In this document: positions 1 through 10,420 of the stretch, in pieces | Layout: each line of letters begins with the position of its first letter | How positions within the stretch are numbered: position 1 is the stretch's first letter | DNA from: Tillandsia leiboldiana | Lineage: Eukaryota; Streptophyta; Magnoliopsida; Poales; Bromeliaceae | Direction of reading: 5' to 3' | Length of the DNA stretch: 64,000 nucleotides | Assembly: GCA_029204045.2 (NCBI GenBank) | Contig: CM055076.1 | Coordinates: 16,045,902-16,109,901, forward strand | The notes under the pieces: generated by a model | What the model was told of the DNA's origin: nothing | What the model saw: the letters and a program-made list of their open reading frames with translations, nothing else | Database searches by the model: none | Translations under genes and position numbers: made by a program

Positions 1-97
1 AACATAAAAACGAAAAGCATTGAAAACATGTAATGCAAAGATCAAGAACAATATGAAAGAAAAACCGATCAAAGCATTACATACAGTCATAAGCTAA

Positions 98-2059
98 TTA
101 GAACTTAAGACAAGGAAAGATATCACCTTTCCGAATCCAAAATCGCTGGATTTTGGGTTGTCTTGATTCGTTGTGGCCGGGGGTTGTCCGCTTTGACTGT
201 TGATCCACCTTAGGTCTTTGCCTCGCAGTGATCCACTTGTATGATTGATGATGTGGCTCGGACCTTTGGTGGGTTGAGTGAACTCCTTTGACTTGATGTG
301 TCTTTTGATTCCGTTGAGTTCGCTCCGTAGATGAAGTTGCCGAAGAATTTTTCTTTCTCTTTTTCGGGCAATCCTTCACCAAATGTCCTTCAAGTCCACA
401 TAGGTGACAAGTTCTTCCTTTCAATTTAGTTGTGGAACTTGAAGCCTTCACAGTTTGGTTCTTTTTGAATCCCAAACCAACCTTGCTTGTTTGACCTAAT
501 CCGGACATACATTCAAGTTTCTTGGAACCGGTTGAAATCCTTTGTATGTCGGATTTAAGTTGATGAACTTGCTTGGTCAATGCTTGATTGGTGACATGAA
601 TTTCCTCAAACTGCTTTTCAAGAAAATCAATCTTGTTAATATGGGAATTAACGACCGTTTCCGATTGATTTATCTTTTCTTGGAGGATTTTATTATTATC
701 CAATAAAAGCTCTCGTTCCTCCTCGAGATCATGAAGTTTGATCTTTAAAGCATGATTCTCGTCTTGATTTTCAAGTCGTTGCTTCCTCAACTTCTTGATA
801 TGCTTGACCATCTTCTTAGATTCCGCAAGAAGTTGTTGGTATGCCTCAACGAGTTCTTCTTCGTCCGACTCCCCCTCACTTGATGACTCTCCGCCGGATG
901 TTGATGTTTCATGCAAAATCAAAGGAATAGAGTCAGTGATTAAAGATGATAAGCAAACATTAGAAGAGGGAATATGAGAGGCATGTAAGGCAACGACTTT
1001 TTCCTCTTTACTTGAGGTCGATTCATTAGAAGTAGAATCGTCCCAAGTTTTTGCTTGCAAAGCCTTCTTTTTATATGATTTCGGAGAAGGACATTCCGTT
1101 GAAAAATGGCCGTAGCCTTTGCATCGATAGCATTGGATTTCCCCTTCGAAATCATCTTTTTCTTTTTCCTTAGAAGGTTTTGCAACGCCTTTGAGGTAAG
1201 AGGATTTAGAACCCGATGATCCTTTAGATGGTTTCGTGGATGAAGATCCATCGGTTCGATTCTTCCAAAATTTCTGACGAAATTTCTTTGTGATCCGCGC
1301 CAATTGTTCTTCAAAATCGGCAAAAGAGATTTCATCGTCGGAACTTGATTCGCTATCTTCTTCCTTTGTGGATTTGAATGCAATACCTGTAAGCTTAGAA
1401 GAAGACTTAGAAGAAACTTGATTAGTAGAAAAAGTCATTTCATAAGTTTGCAAAGCACCTACTAATTCCTCTACTCTCATCTCATCCGGATGACTAACGG
1501 TTTCAATGGCGGTAACCTTTGCCCTAAACCGTTCCGGAAGAGTCCGAAATATCTTTCTTACAATTTTCGACTCCGGGATCTTTTCTCCTAAATTAGCACA
1601 AGTGTTGATTATATCTTGAAGTCTTGTGTAATAATCTGTAAACAATTCATGCTCTTCCATATGAATAGAGTCAAATTGACTTGTAAGCATCTGGAGCTTT
1701 TGAATTTTTACAAGATTAGTACCCTCATGTGTAATTTTGAGAATATCCCAAATTTCCTTCGCGGTTTCACACGCGGAAATTCGTGTGAACTCAGTCGAGG
1801 AAAGAGAATTAAATAAAGCGTTCATACCTTTCCCATTGTAAGAAGATCTTTCAAATTCCTCTTTGGACCATCTAGAGCGAGGTTTTGGGGTAGTAGAATT
1901 TCCTACTTCCTCAACAGGATGCACCCAACCGCATTCCACGGATTGCCATACCCGCTCATCAATTGCGATGAGAAAAGCTCTCATCCGCACTTTCCAATAA
2001 GCATAATTAGTCCCATCAAAAAGAGGAGGTCTATAAATATTACCACTTTCACCCAACAT
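98..2059 (-). CDS. gag: Gag polyprotein of Sirevirus E0 (653 aa)
   Basis: This is the structural capsid protein of a Ty1/copia element. I start it at the ATG at 2059, just after the PBS; an open frame runs further upstream to 2143, but that part is PBS and LTR. The N-terminus carries the copia Gag signature (FDGTNYAYWKVRMRAF, about residues 13-28), followed by a UBN2-like alpha-helical Gag domain to about residue 210. A first CCHC knuckle, CYRCKGYGHFSTEC, lies near residue 308 (plus positions about 1090-1135). A long charged coiled-coil segment follows (plus positions about 530-850). A second knuckle, CHLCGLEGHLVKDC, lies near residue 550. The ORF ends just after WIRKGDIFPCL, where E4 instead runs straight into its protease. 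The stop could be a true gag/pol boundary, a mutation, or an insertion junction. The frame is intact over 1.9 kb, which suggests a young copy. Confidence 0.88.
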   Translation of the reverse strand: MLGESGNIYRPPLFDGTNYAYWKVRMRAFLIAIDERVWQSVECGWVHPVEEVGNSTTPKPRSRWSKEEFERSSYNGKGMNALFNSLSSTEFTRISACETAKEIWDILKITHEGTNLVKIQKLQMLTSQFDSIHMEEHELFTDYYTRLQDIINTCANLGEKIPESKIVRKIFRTLPERFRAKVTAIETVSHPDEMRVEELVGALQTYEMTFSTNQVSSKSSSKLTGIAFKSTKEEDSESSSDDEISFADFEEQLARITKKFRQKFWKNRTDGSSSTKPSKGSSGSKSSYLKGVAKPSKEKEKDDFEGEIQCYRCKGYGHFSTECPSPKSYKKKALQAKTWDDSTSNESTSSKEEKVVALHASHIPSSNVCLSSLITDSIPLILHETSTSGGESSSEGESDEEELVEAYQQLLAESKKMVKHIKKLRKQRLENQDENHALKIKLHDLEEERELLLDNNKILQEKINQSETVVNSHINKIDFLEKQFEEIHVTNQALTKQVHQLKSDIQRISTGSKKLECMSGLGQTSKVGLGFKKNQTVKASSSTTKLKGRTCHLCGLEGHLVKDCPKKRKKNSSATSSTERTQRNQKTHQVKGVHSTHQRSEPHHQSYKWITARQRPKVDQQSKRTTPGHNESRQPKIQRFWIRKGDIFPCLKF

Positions 2060-2079
2060 GATAGATAAACCTAAAACCC

Positions 2080-2091
2080 GCTCTGATACCA
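2080..2091 (-). other. Primer-binding site of E0 (tRNA-iMet type)
   Basis: The minus strand reads TGGTATCAGAGC, the usual plant complement of the initiator tRNA-Met 3' end. It is two bases from the LTR edge at 2094. Confidence 0.9.
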
Positions 2092-2278
2092 CTTGTAAGT
2101 TTTTATAGGATCCACAAGGATCTAAATAGGTACTATCAAACAACTAGAGGGGGGGGTGAATAGGTGTAATACTTAAAAACTCAATCTCAGTGCAAAATAA
2201 AAACCAATGCGGAAAATAAAAACAGCACACCGAGATATACGTGGAAACTCCAATCCAGGAGAAAAACCACGGGACCAA

Positions 2279-2498
2279 CACGCAATAACAATCCACTAAG
2301 AATAGAAGAATAACAAGGTGATTACCGACTCCACGGACTCAACCCCTCCTTCAGCTTCTTCGGACCTCGCGCTGACCGGTTGGATATCCACGCAATAACA
2401 ATCCCTAAGAAAAGAAGAATAACAAGGTGATTACCGTCTCCACGGATTTAACCCCTCCTTCAATTTCTTGGACCTCGCGCTCCACCGTTTTGCCCGTC
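2279..2498 (-). repeat. Tandem duplication of 110 bp in the E0 LTR
   Basis: The block starting CACGCAATAACAATCC at 2279 recurs at 2389 with the same downstream sequence (a GGTGATTACCG stretch, then CTCCACGGA). The copies differ by a few bases. It lies downstream of the TATA box, in R/U5. Confidence 0.85.
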
Positions 2499-2842
2499 CA
2501 CTGCTCACGTTCGAATCCACGAACGCACGCTTCGAATCCACGAAACGCCTTTAGCACACCGAATCCACGATGCCACGTCGAATCCACGACGCAAACTCAG
2601 TCGATAAGAATATTGACTTCGATGGTGATCCTTTGCTTAGATTATCAATGAAGAACCGTAGAAGAAATCTCTAAGCAAAGATTAGATCAATTCGACCAAA
2701 GATATGTTCTTGAAGGAACCATCGAATTGACCTAAAAGAGGCTGTAAAGAAGAACGATAAAAACCTAGCCTCTAGGGTTGCTCTCAAGTGTTTTATAAAT
2801 TAATCGGTAGAGAACACACGTTCTTGAGAAACCCTAAATGTC

Positions 2843-3032
2843 TATTTATAGTTTAGAAACCTTTGGAAAGAGATAAGCATCAAAAACTGCCTTAACAGAA
2901 ATTTTCCCGCACGACGATCCGGATCAGATTTATGGCGATCCTGATCGTCGTCTTTTTTTCAGCAATTCCTGAAAAAACAAGGTTCGGGATCCGGATCAGA
3001 ATTCTGATCCGGATCGGAATTCTGATCCTGAT
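2843..3032 (-). promoter_or_regulatory. LTR promoter of E0: TATA box and palindromes
   Basis: TATAAATA on the minus strand lies at 2843-2850. Upstream of it (2917-3032) are three ATCCGGAT palindromes and two ATCCTGAT variants. The arrangement matches the other Sirevirus LTRs here. Promoter function is inferred. Confidence 0.65.
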
Positions 3033-3368
3033 CAGAATTCTGAACATCCAATTTGTCCAGTTTTTGATTTTTAAGCAATGAAAACTTATCCAAGTGTTTC
3101 TAAACTACTCAAATGTATTCGGATCACCAAAATTATTTAGTTAAACGTACCTAAGCAATCCGAATCCATTTTCCTTGAGATTGATCTATAAGATCCACAA
3201 TTCTTCACCTTCAATCTTCAAGACTCAAAACACTAAGTGTCAACTTGAGCTCTTGTTGAATCTTCTCTAAGTCTTCGATTGCTGATTGACAATTTGATCA
3301 CTTCAAGACTCCGACTCAACCCACTGACTTGACTCACGAAATATGCCAACACCAAAAATGCCGTAACA

Positions 3369-5032
3369 TTTTTCACCTGCGAGTTCTGCTTGAAAAATTC
3401 TAGGAAAAATACCACCGCGATCGTCGCGACGAGCCAGTCGAAACGAGTACCTGCATGTTCAAATCCGAGTTTCCTACACTGAGATACAAATTCGACAAGG
3501 GAACCACCCCGAAACAAACCAGTCTCAAAATCTGTAGCACAAAGTTCTGGAAACAGGGATTTTTCACCTTTGAGAAATATTCATAAAAATCCCAGGAAAT
3601 TTGAGTGTGTTCTTTGCGCTGTGTAGATGAAAAACGCCTCTTGGCATGCCTCAATCCGACGCCTGTTCGCGAAGATATCGCCGAAACACCGATGTGCTGT
3701 CCAAAACTCCGCCCCAGAAAAAGGGTCAAAAGAAAGCTCGGGAAACTCCAAGATAAACTCGAAACGAGGGGAAACTCAAATCAAGAAGATCGTAGCCATA
3801 CCTGTCATGAAGCCAACGGCGCAAAAATCGACGAAAACGGTGGTCGGAGTAAGCCGGGGGAGTCCTCGCACCCAAACCGCGACGAAGGAGACCACAAGTG
3901 AACGAGCGTCGCGCCGCGCCGTAAAAATGAAAACCTCGGGATGCGTGCCATGAAAAATTCCGGCGATCCACAGGTGGAACCAGCTCTGGGAGATGAGGAG
4001 AATCTCTGTAGAACACACTGCAAGAAACTGGCCAGAAAAAGAGCTCCAGGGAGAAGTTCGGGCTCTATTTGTAGGCCCAAAACAACAAATCCGGAAATAC
4101 CGGATTTGTCCCAACGGGCCGGCCCACGACGAGCGCCCGGAACGCCCGGGGAGCGCCACGTCCGAACAGGCAACAGCAAATCCCGCCACACGCAAGCCGC
4201 CGCGTGGCCACTCCCGGTCAACGCGGGTGGGTGGCGCCCGCGAATCGCAGGGCGCCACCTGGCCCGCACTGATTGCCCCCGACCAACCCTGGCGCGCCAC
4301 CTGGCGCGCCGCCTGCGCCCCTGCCAGGCACGGTTCCCGAGGCGACCCCCCGTGCCTCGGTGGACCCTGCCTTCTTGAGCCCGCCAACATAAAGCCAACA
4401 CGTGTCCCTCCCGGTCCATGCACTAACCCGCGCTGCTTCGCGGACCGCGCCCTCTGCGCCACCCAACTACGCGATGCCACGTGTCCAACGTGCTCCAATG
4501 GGAATCCGCCACGTGGTGCACTCCCCCGCTGCACCGCGCGCCTCCGCGCTGCCCGCGCCTGCGTGCTGCCCGCGACGCTGCGCCACCGAGCTCCGCCGCT
4601 GCCCGCCGTGCTCCGCCGCTACCCGCCGCCGCTGCCCGCCGGCCGCCGGAACAGTGCACATGTGCCTCGAAATCCGTGCGCGTCATCCGAGCTCCGAAAA
4701 ATACAAGTGAATAGTCCGTTTTCATCGTTTTCGCGCGCTGAATCCAAATTTGTTGTCCGTTTTGCCAAATTCCAACTCTAAAATTTGCCGAAGGCATCCG
4801 GAAAGGTGTTCCTTGGTCCAAACATCGCGCTGAGTCCATTTTTAATATCCGCTTCGCGCGAAACTACTTCTAAACATCCAACGGGGTCCTCCGATCACTC
4901 ACGTGATCCATTTTAAGCCCGAAGTCCAACACTTGTGTCCAATTGGTGCACAAACAACTCCAACACACCCCGTAGGCCTCCAGAAGCCACCCAACGCACT
5001 GAAACAGCTCTGCGGAGATCCAGGTCATCACA
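3369..5032 (-). repeat. Left (3') LTR of element B, partial
   Basis: Colinear with the PBS-distal part of the A1, A2 and A3 LTRs, ending in a degenerate GGTCATCACA where those end in GGTCACCACA. It contains the GC-rich island (about 4080-4660). E0 truncates it at 3369. Open frames through the GC-rich part on both strands are composition artefacts. Confidence 0.8.
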
Positions 5033-7244
5033 AATACCGCTACAAATCCGTCCAAGTACAGCTGGAACACCCAACTCCTCAAATCCTAAAGGCGGCAGGG
5101 CATTAGTCAATCCAATTGGCCTCACTATGAGCTCATAATGCCCCTACCATGTCCTGAACGCCGTCTTGGCAAAATCCTCGGCTGTATGATTCCAATAAAT
5201 ACATGCCTCATAGAAGAACAACTGCCGGAGGATAACTCAATCAAACGGTCCTAAATAAAACTCGGACCTGCTTGCGCTCAAACCACAGTAGAACCCTCAC
5301 CGTCGCGCATCCACGACGTGGCATCACCACCGTATATCAACTGCGTGGCACTAGGTCCAACAGACCCCTCGATCCATCAGATCCTGCGACTGCGCCATCA
5401 GCTCTCTGAGCTCTACTGGCAATATCCAATGAGGTGTTGACGAGGTTGGCACGGCTCCCAGAACCGTATCCATCGCAATCTCAATCTCCCTAACTGGCGG
5501 CATCAACAACAGCTCAGGTGGACTCACACCCGGGATCTCACGGGCAAAGGAATACCCTTGAGTCCCGGTGCCGCCATAGGCACCTCTCACACTATCGCTG
5601 TAACCGGTGTGCTCCAATTGTCTCAACCAGCAAGCCTATTCTTGTCTGCCTTGCAGAAGGTCATAATCCTCTCTCTCCGCAGTCAAACATCATATGGTAC
5701 TGTGCCAACCGATCACAGGCACTGGGTCAAAATACCAGCTACCACAATACCAATAAGTCTGCCGGTATAACTCATGGTCTCAACTGCACTGGACATGATC
5801 CACAAGCCTCCTCCTCGTGCACCACACCAACAGGAACCTGCACCTCTAGTGCACGTGGCAACAACTCTGCCTCTAATCCATGCAGGAATGCAAAATGCTC
5901 TAACTCCGACTGCTGTAATAAAATCGCACCTGCGACAACTCGATCCACTACGGTGGCGCCCTCCAACCGGGCGGCACAGACTCATCCGCTCGATGCAAGT
6001 GGTCGTCTCATAGTCTACCTGAAAATATCAAGATTAACCACATAGGGAGCACGACCTCTGCCTCTGCTCACTCTGAGGCGACGAATGCGGCCCTCAGCAG
6101 ATAACATATCCATGCTGCTGCTGCTGCTAATACCGATGCTGAAGCTGCCATCGGGGTCCACCCGATCCCTGGCGTCTCAAAATCCACTTCCCTGGGGAAG
6201 AAAATCAGGAATGCCTCTACCGGCCGATCTGTCCTCCAACACTCGGCACCAAGCGCCTCAATCTAGACTTCGCCTCTGGCGGTAGATCCCTATCCAAGGA
6301 ACTGCAGCGCCACGCTCCAAACACAACGCCTACTCCATCGAGGCATCCAAAATCTGAAACGGAGGGATCGAATAAACAGAAAGGTATCCTGGTGCAACTC
6401 ACTCCTAGATACAAAAATCTTATGCACCTCGTCCTTCTAACATGGAGCGCGCAGTTCAACAACTGCATAAACTCTCGGCACAAGGGGGCTTCAAGTACTC
6501 TCTCCATCCCCACTGAACACGACCCTGCCTCCAAAGGTTCCCTACTCAAACACACAAATCGGGGTGGTTCATCTGCCAAAACTGGCTCAATAGACCGATG
6601 ATGTCCCACAGCTCATCAGCTATCAGCTATCCACCCCGCCTCGGTGCCTCGGCACTAAACATTAGCACGGAGGGGGCTACTCGCTCCATCGGCGCCACAG
6701 AAATTACTGCCGCTGAGGATACTGCAACCAGGTGGTCTCAGGAGAAAAGCACTGTCGGGCTGCCCGCTGCTCCGACAACTGTGTCACCCAGACCAGCTGC
6801 TCACTCTGCCGCTGATAAGCCTCTGACAATCCTGTCATCTGGGTCCGGAGTTCTCTGACCTCAATCCGGGTATCCGGCCCAAATCCAACCGCTCAAGGTC
6901 AACTGCTGTGACAGGATGCACACGGGTCAAAACCCAACGTCGGGGAGACATCGCTCACCACGACAAAACTACAAATCAGCACACAACAAACGCTCGACCC
7001 AATCCAGTGAAAGTCTAGAGCATGTCACCCATTCCACAGCATTATGTTGTCTTCAGCCAACATAATCACTTAGGAGAATAAACATGCCAATCACTCATCC
7101 CGTCCCTTGGGAGAGGTATAAAACTCAATCAGGACTCTCGCTACAAGTCACGACCCTCACGAATTCATCCAAGGGTCAAACCATAAGCCTAGGGATTCAA
7201 AATCCACTATGACCTACAACCTAGGCTCTGATACCACTCTAATC
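5033..7244 (-). pseudogene. Internal region of B with decayed Ty3/gypsy pol
   Basis: On the minus strand, about 5351-5626 resembles the segment that precedes gypsy reverse transcriptase: REIPGVSPPEL, then PPVREIEI, as in the usual 'REFPDVFPEELPGLPPxREVEF' pattern. Further along, 5090-5180 carries KTAFRT and RPIGLTNAL, a relic of the RT core 'KTAFRTRYGHYEF..MPFGLTNAP'. Frameshifts and stops lie between them. The catalytic part of RT beyond GLTNAL is absent because of the deletion next to the LTR. From about 5700 to 7220 I recognise no intact gag or protease domain. This is a dead coding region. Confidence 0.75.
7225..7236 (-). other. Primer-binding site of element B
   Basis: The minus strand reads TGGTATCAGAGC, eight bases from the LTR edge at 7245. 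It fixes the element's orientation. Confidence 0.88.
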
Positions 7245-7949
7245 TGTCACACCCCGGGGTCTAAACTGCGATTCGGGCTCGCCAACAGATCCGCTGCCTA
7301 TGCAAAACCACGCATAGGCGAAGCGTCCTACCTGCAAGAAAGGGGCAACAACTAAATAGATATCAGAGCTATCAAATAAAAGTGCTGTAAAACTAAAACC
7401 AACCATCTGTACAACTGGAATAATGATACAATATCCATCTCCCATAAATGATAATCATACAATATCCTCAAATACAATAAACCAGAACTCAACAGGGAGG
7501 AACCAGAAAATAATACATCAGTGTACAGTCTCTCAGTACAAGTCAGATCCTCACAATATAATAATCTCTCAAAAGCAAAAAAAAATAAATAATCTACTGA
7601 CTGTACTATGAATCTCCAATGTATGAGTGCCGCTACTCTCCACAGACGGGTAGGGATCTAGCTCGCGACTCCCTCGCCTCGCACAGCAACCGCAGAATCA
7701 GCAACACCCGCTAAGACTCTGCAAAACAAAGGAGAGAAAAGAAAGAGGAGGGGGAAAACCCCCAACGGGTGTGAGAACTACACCAAAAAGGGAGTTCTCA
7801 GTGGGTACTGCCACCAGGCCCGAAGATCTGCCCACTAAGTCCACTAGAGGCATAAGATAACCAATGCAGTAAAAACTGAATAAGAAGCTGGAGATACTCT
7901 ACAGCTACCATGCCTCTATCTAAATGTTCAAATGGGGAAACTCTGATAA
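7245..7949 (-). repeat. Right (5') LTR of element B, first part
   Basis: Begins TGTCACACCCCGGGG in plus orientation and matches the solo LTR at 14994 throughout. It stops at 7949, where A1 is inserted, and resumes at 63629. Confidence 0.82.
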
Positions 7950-8607
7950 TGTCACGCCCCGGGTGTAAACCAGAACCCGGGCCTGTCTACAGATCCGCCG
8001 TGCACACGGTATTTCCCGCGTACACGAAGCGCCAGTAACCTGCTCAGATAAAAGAGATAACAATAAAGAGCATAAAACAGAGCTGAACTAAAAACTAATA
8101 CATCTCAGACTGAAGTTGGAAATAAAATACAGTACATCTGTATAAATAATACATCTGTCTCTCCCAGCTCACCAAAAAAAATACAAACAGCTGGCTAAAG
8201 CCAGACCCAAAAGTAAAGTATAGCCGTCTGAGGAAAAAGGGTACACCAACAGTTCAGCTAACTCGCTCATCCTGCCTCGAGATCTATCTACTCAGCCGTC
8301 CTCTCTCCTCGACCCGCCGCTGAAAACCCAACAGCACCCGCAGAAGACACTGCAAAACAGGGAGAAGACAAAGAGGAAAGAAGAATGGGGATGAGAACTA
8401 CTAGTAAACCAGTAGCCTCCCCTAGTGGGTAAAGCCTTAAACTCCGACGCACCCACTAGGTCTACCAGAGGCAAAAAGGGAAAGAAGAGTGGTGAACAAC
8501 AAACCTGCTGAAAAAGGAAACTACCACTACTATGCCTCTAAATGCATCAGTAACCAAACTGTCCTGATAACCCAATCTATCCACCAGTAAAAACTGGTAC
8601 TGCCTGC

Positions 8608-8766
8608 TGCCGCCCTCATCATCGGGCAAGTAAAGCCGCGCCGATGTGATAGCAAAACCCCATCACTGTCTGACCCCCACGCTCCGGAGGGGAACTCGAG
8701 GGGAGCGACCCACACGAGGAAAGCATCACCGGGCATATAAAGCCGCGCCGGTGTGATAACAAAACT
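8608..8766. repeat. Local duplicated unit in the A1 LTR
   Basis: The motif CATCATCGGGCAAGTAAAG plus GCCGCGCC and a GTGATA stretch occurs at about 8620 and again, diverged, at about 8725. Equivalent units are at 25680-25880, 34250-34445 and 38670-38810 with differing copy number. Confidence 0.6.
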
Positions 8767-8880
8767 CAATCACTGTCACAAGTATCATAAAAGCAGGACT
8801 GGATCACAACTCTGATCAAAGTGGGAAGATCCATCCACTAAAGGGAAACCCGATCCCCAATCTGATGCATAAGTAACCAT

Positions 8881-9145
8881 CCGGTCAACCGCCCAATATC
8901 TGCGGTCGCCGCGATACCCACTGTCAACAATCAAGCCCAACAACCGACACCCGGTCAACCGCCCAATATCCGCGGTCACCGAAATAACCCACAATCACAA
9001 TCATGTCCCACATCCGACATCCGGTCAACCGCCTACTATCCGCGGTAATCGCAATAACCCCCAATCCGCAATCAGGTAAAATAATCTGTATCCGGTCAAC
9101 CGCCTACTATCCGCGGTGGCCGCAATACCCCACAACCCATAATCA
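8881..9145. repeat. 70-bp minisatellite, four copies
   Basis: Units start with CCGGTCAACCGCC at 8881, 8951, 9021 and 9092, a period of 70-71 bp. Each contains a CCGCGG palindrome about 20 bases in. The allelic position in the right LTR (38925, 38995, 39065, 39135) also has four copies. A2 has three, and A3 has one clear copy plus one diverged copy. Confidence 0.88.
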
Positions 9146-9154
9146 AATACCACC

Positions 9155-10420
9155 TGTGATGGGTTATGCTTATAATGGATCTAAATAGGAGAAAAAACAC
9201 CTAGAGGGGGGGGTGAATAGGTGTAAACAATAAACACTCAAAAATCGTTGCGCAATAAAACCCAATGCGGAAATAAAAAATAACACACAAGATTTTTACG
9301 TGAAAAACTCCAAAACCGGAGTAAAAAACCACGGGACCGATAACACGGTGAAATTCACTAAAATTATAACACGTACAAAGGTGATATACCGTACTCACAG
9401 ACGACTCGACATTTTTCCATACGCTCTTAGTAGATCTTCTCCACTCGCTCCGCAACGCTCCTCGAATCCACGATTAGCGTCCAACGCCGAATCCACGGCG
9501 TCCAACGTCGAATCCACGACGTCCGACCGAATCCACGGTCTTCACCTAGTAGCACGTCTCGAATCCACGAACGTACCTCGCTCCGAATCTACGAGAGCGG
9601 TAGCACCTTGAATCCACAAGGCCACGCGAGTCCACGCGCCGATTTTGGGAAAATCGTTGTTTTTGGGTGGTGATGACCCGCCGAATACTTAGATCAAAGA
9701 TAGATCGGAAATACCATCTAAGTATTCATTAATTTGATTCTACTCAAAATCTGAGTATGAAAACCTAGAATCAAATTAATTAATATAGATGAAGAAACAT
9801 AGAATTAAATCTAGTTATTTCCTTTCTTCTCTATAGGTGGATTTCTCTTTTTCGACCGTATTTTGGATTGCCCTAAAAAATGAATCGTAGGGTTTATTTA
9901 TAGGTTAGAAACCATTGGAAGAGGATAAGAATAAAAAACTAACCTTATCTGGAATTTTTCAGGACGACGGTCCGGACTGGAAATCGGCGGTCCGGACTGT
10001 CGTGGCTAAACAGACTATTTTCAGAAAAACACACGTTCGGGGTCCGGAACGAAATGCCACGGTCCGGACTGTTCATGCATTTTCAGCAATACCCACATTC
10101 GGGGTCCGGAACAAAATCAGGTGTGTTCCGGACTGGATTGCGCATGATTTACCCTATGTTCGGGGTCCGGACTGTGGTTACCTGTTCCGGATCCTGAACC
10201 TATAACATGTCCAGTTTTTGTTTTTTATTCGATTAAAAATCCATCCAAGTGTTTCTACACTATAAGAAGTATTCGGATCACCAAAATTATTTAGTTAAAC
10301 ATACCTGATCCTTTTGAATTCTTCTTGCTTGAGATTGAGTTATATGATTCAAGCTTCTTCATCTTCAATCTTCAAGACTTAACCACTTTCACGAAATATG
10401 CCAAAACAAATTCTTTAACA
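9155..10420 (-). mobile_element. Solo LTR of a Sirevirus-type copia element (1266 bp)
   Basis: Has the same plan as the E3/E4 LTRs in minus orientation: CCTAGAGGGG block near the left edge, CGAATCCAC leader repeats (about 9470-9620), TATA box (TATTTATA on plus at 9895-9902) and a TTAACA right end. No internal domain flanks it. The uninterrupted site is seen at about 39190, where the A1 right LTR runs straight through. The TSD is not clean; only ACC is shared by the two flanks. Its palindromes differ from those of its relatives (see findings). Confidence 0.85.
9895..10192 (-). promoter_or_regulatory. Promoter region of the solo copia LTR, GTCCGGAC palindromes
   Basis: TATAAATA on the minus strand at 9895-9902. 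Upstream (9970-10192) are four perfect GTCCGGAC palindromes and four one-arm variants (GTCCGGAA twice, TTCCGGAC, TTCCGGAT). Confidence 0.65.

Larger units (their letters stand above)
1..3368 (-). mobile_element. E0: Sirevirus-type Ty1/copia retrotransposon, 5' part only
   Basis: This minus-strand element is cut by the window start. Reading leftward it has a 5' LTR (2094-3368), a PBS (2080-2091) and a gag ORF (98-2059). The LTR starts TGTTACGG on the minus strand, like those of E3 and E4, so the family assignment is firm. On its right it abuts giant-LTR sequence of element B, into which it inserted. Its left TSD lies outside the window. No protease, integrase or RT is visible in the last 97 bases, so whether the element is autonomous cannot be judged. 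Confidence 0.9.
2094..3368 (-). repeat. 5' LTR of E0 (1275 bp)
   Basis: On the minus strand the LTR runs from TGTTACGGCA to ACTTACA, next to the PBS. It has the same plan as the E3 and E4 LTRs: ATCCGGAT palindromes (2917-3032), a TATA box (2843-2850) and CGAATCCAC repeats in the leader (about 2514-2590). Sequence identity to E3/E4 is patchy outside these blocks, so it is a different subfamily. Confidence 0.88.

Noticed and set aside
3605..4839. Several overlapping long frames on both strands, Arg/Pro/Ala-rich
   Set aside because: They lie in the GC-rich island of a giant LTR, recur at the same place in every LTR copy in other frames, and have no domain. High GC makes stops rare there.
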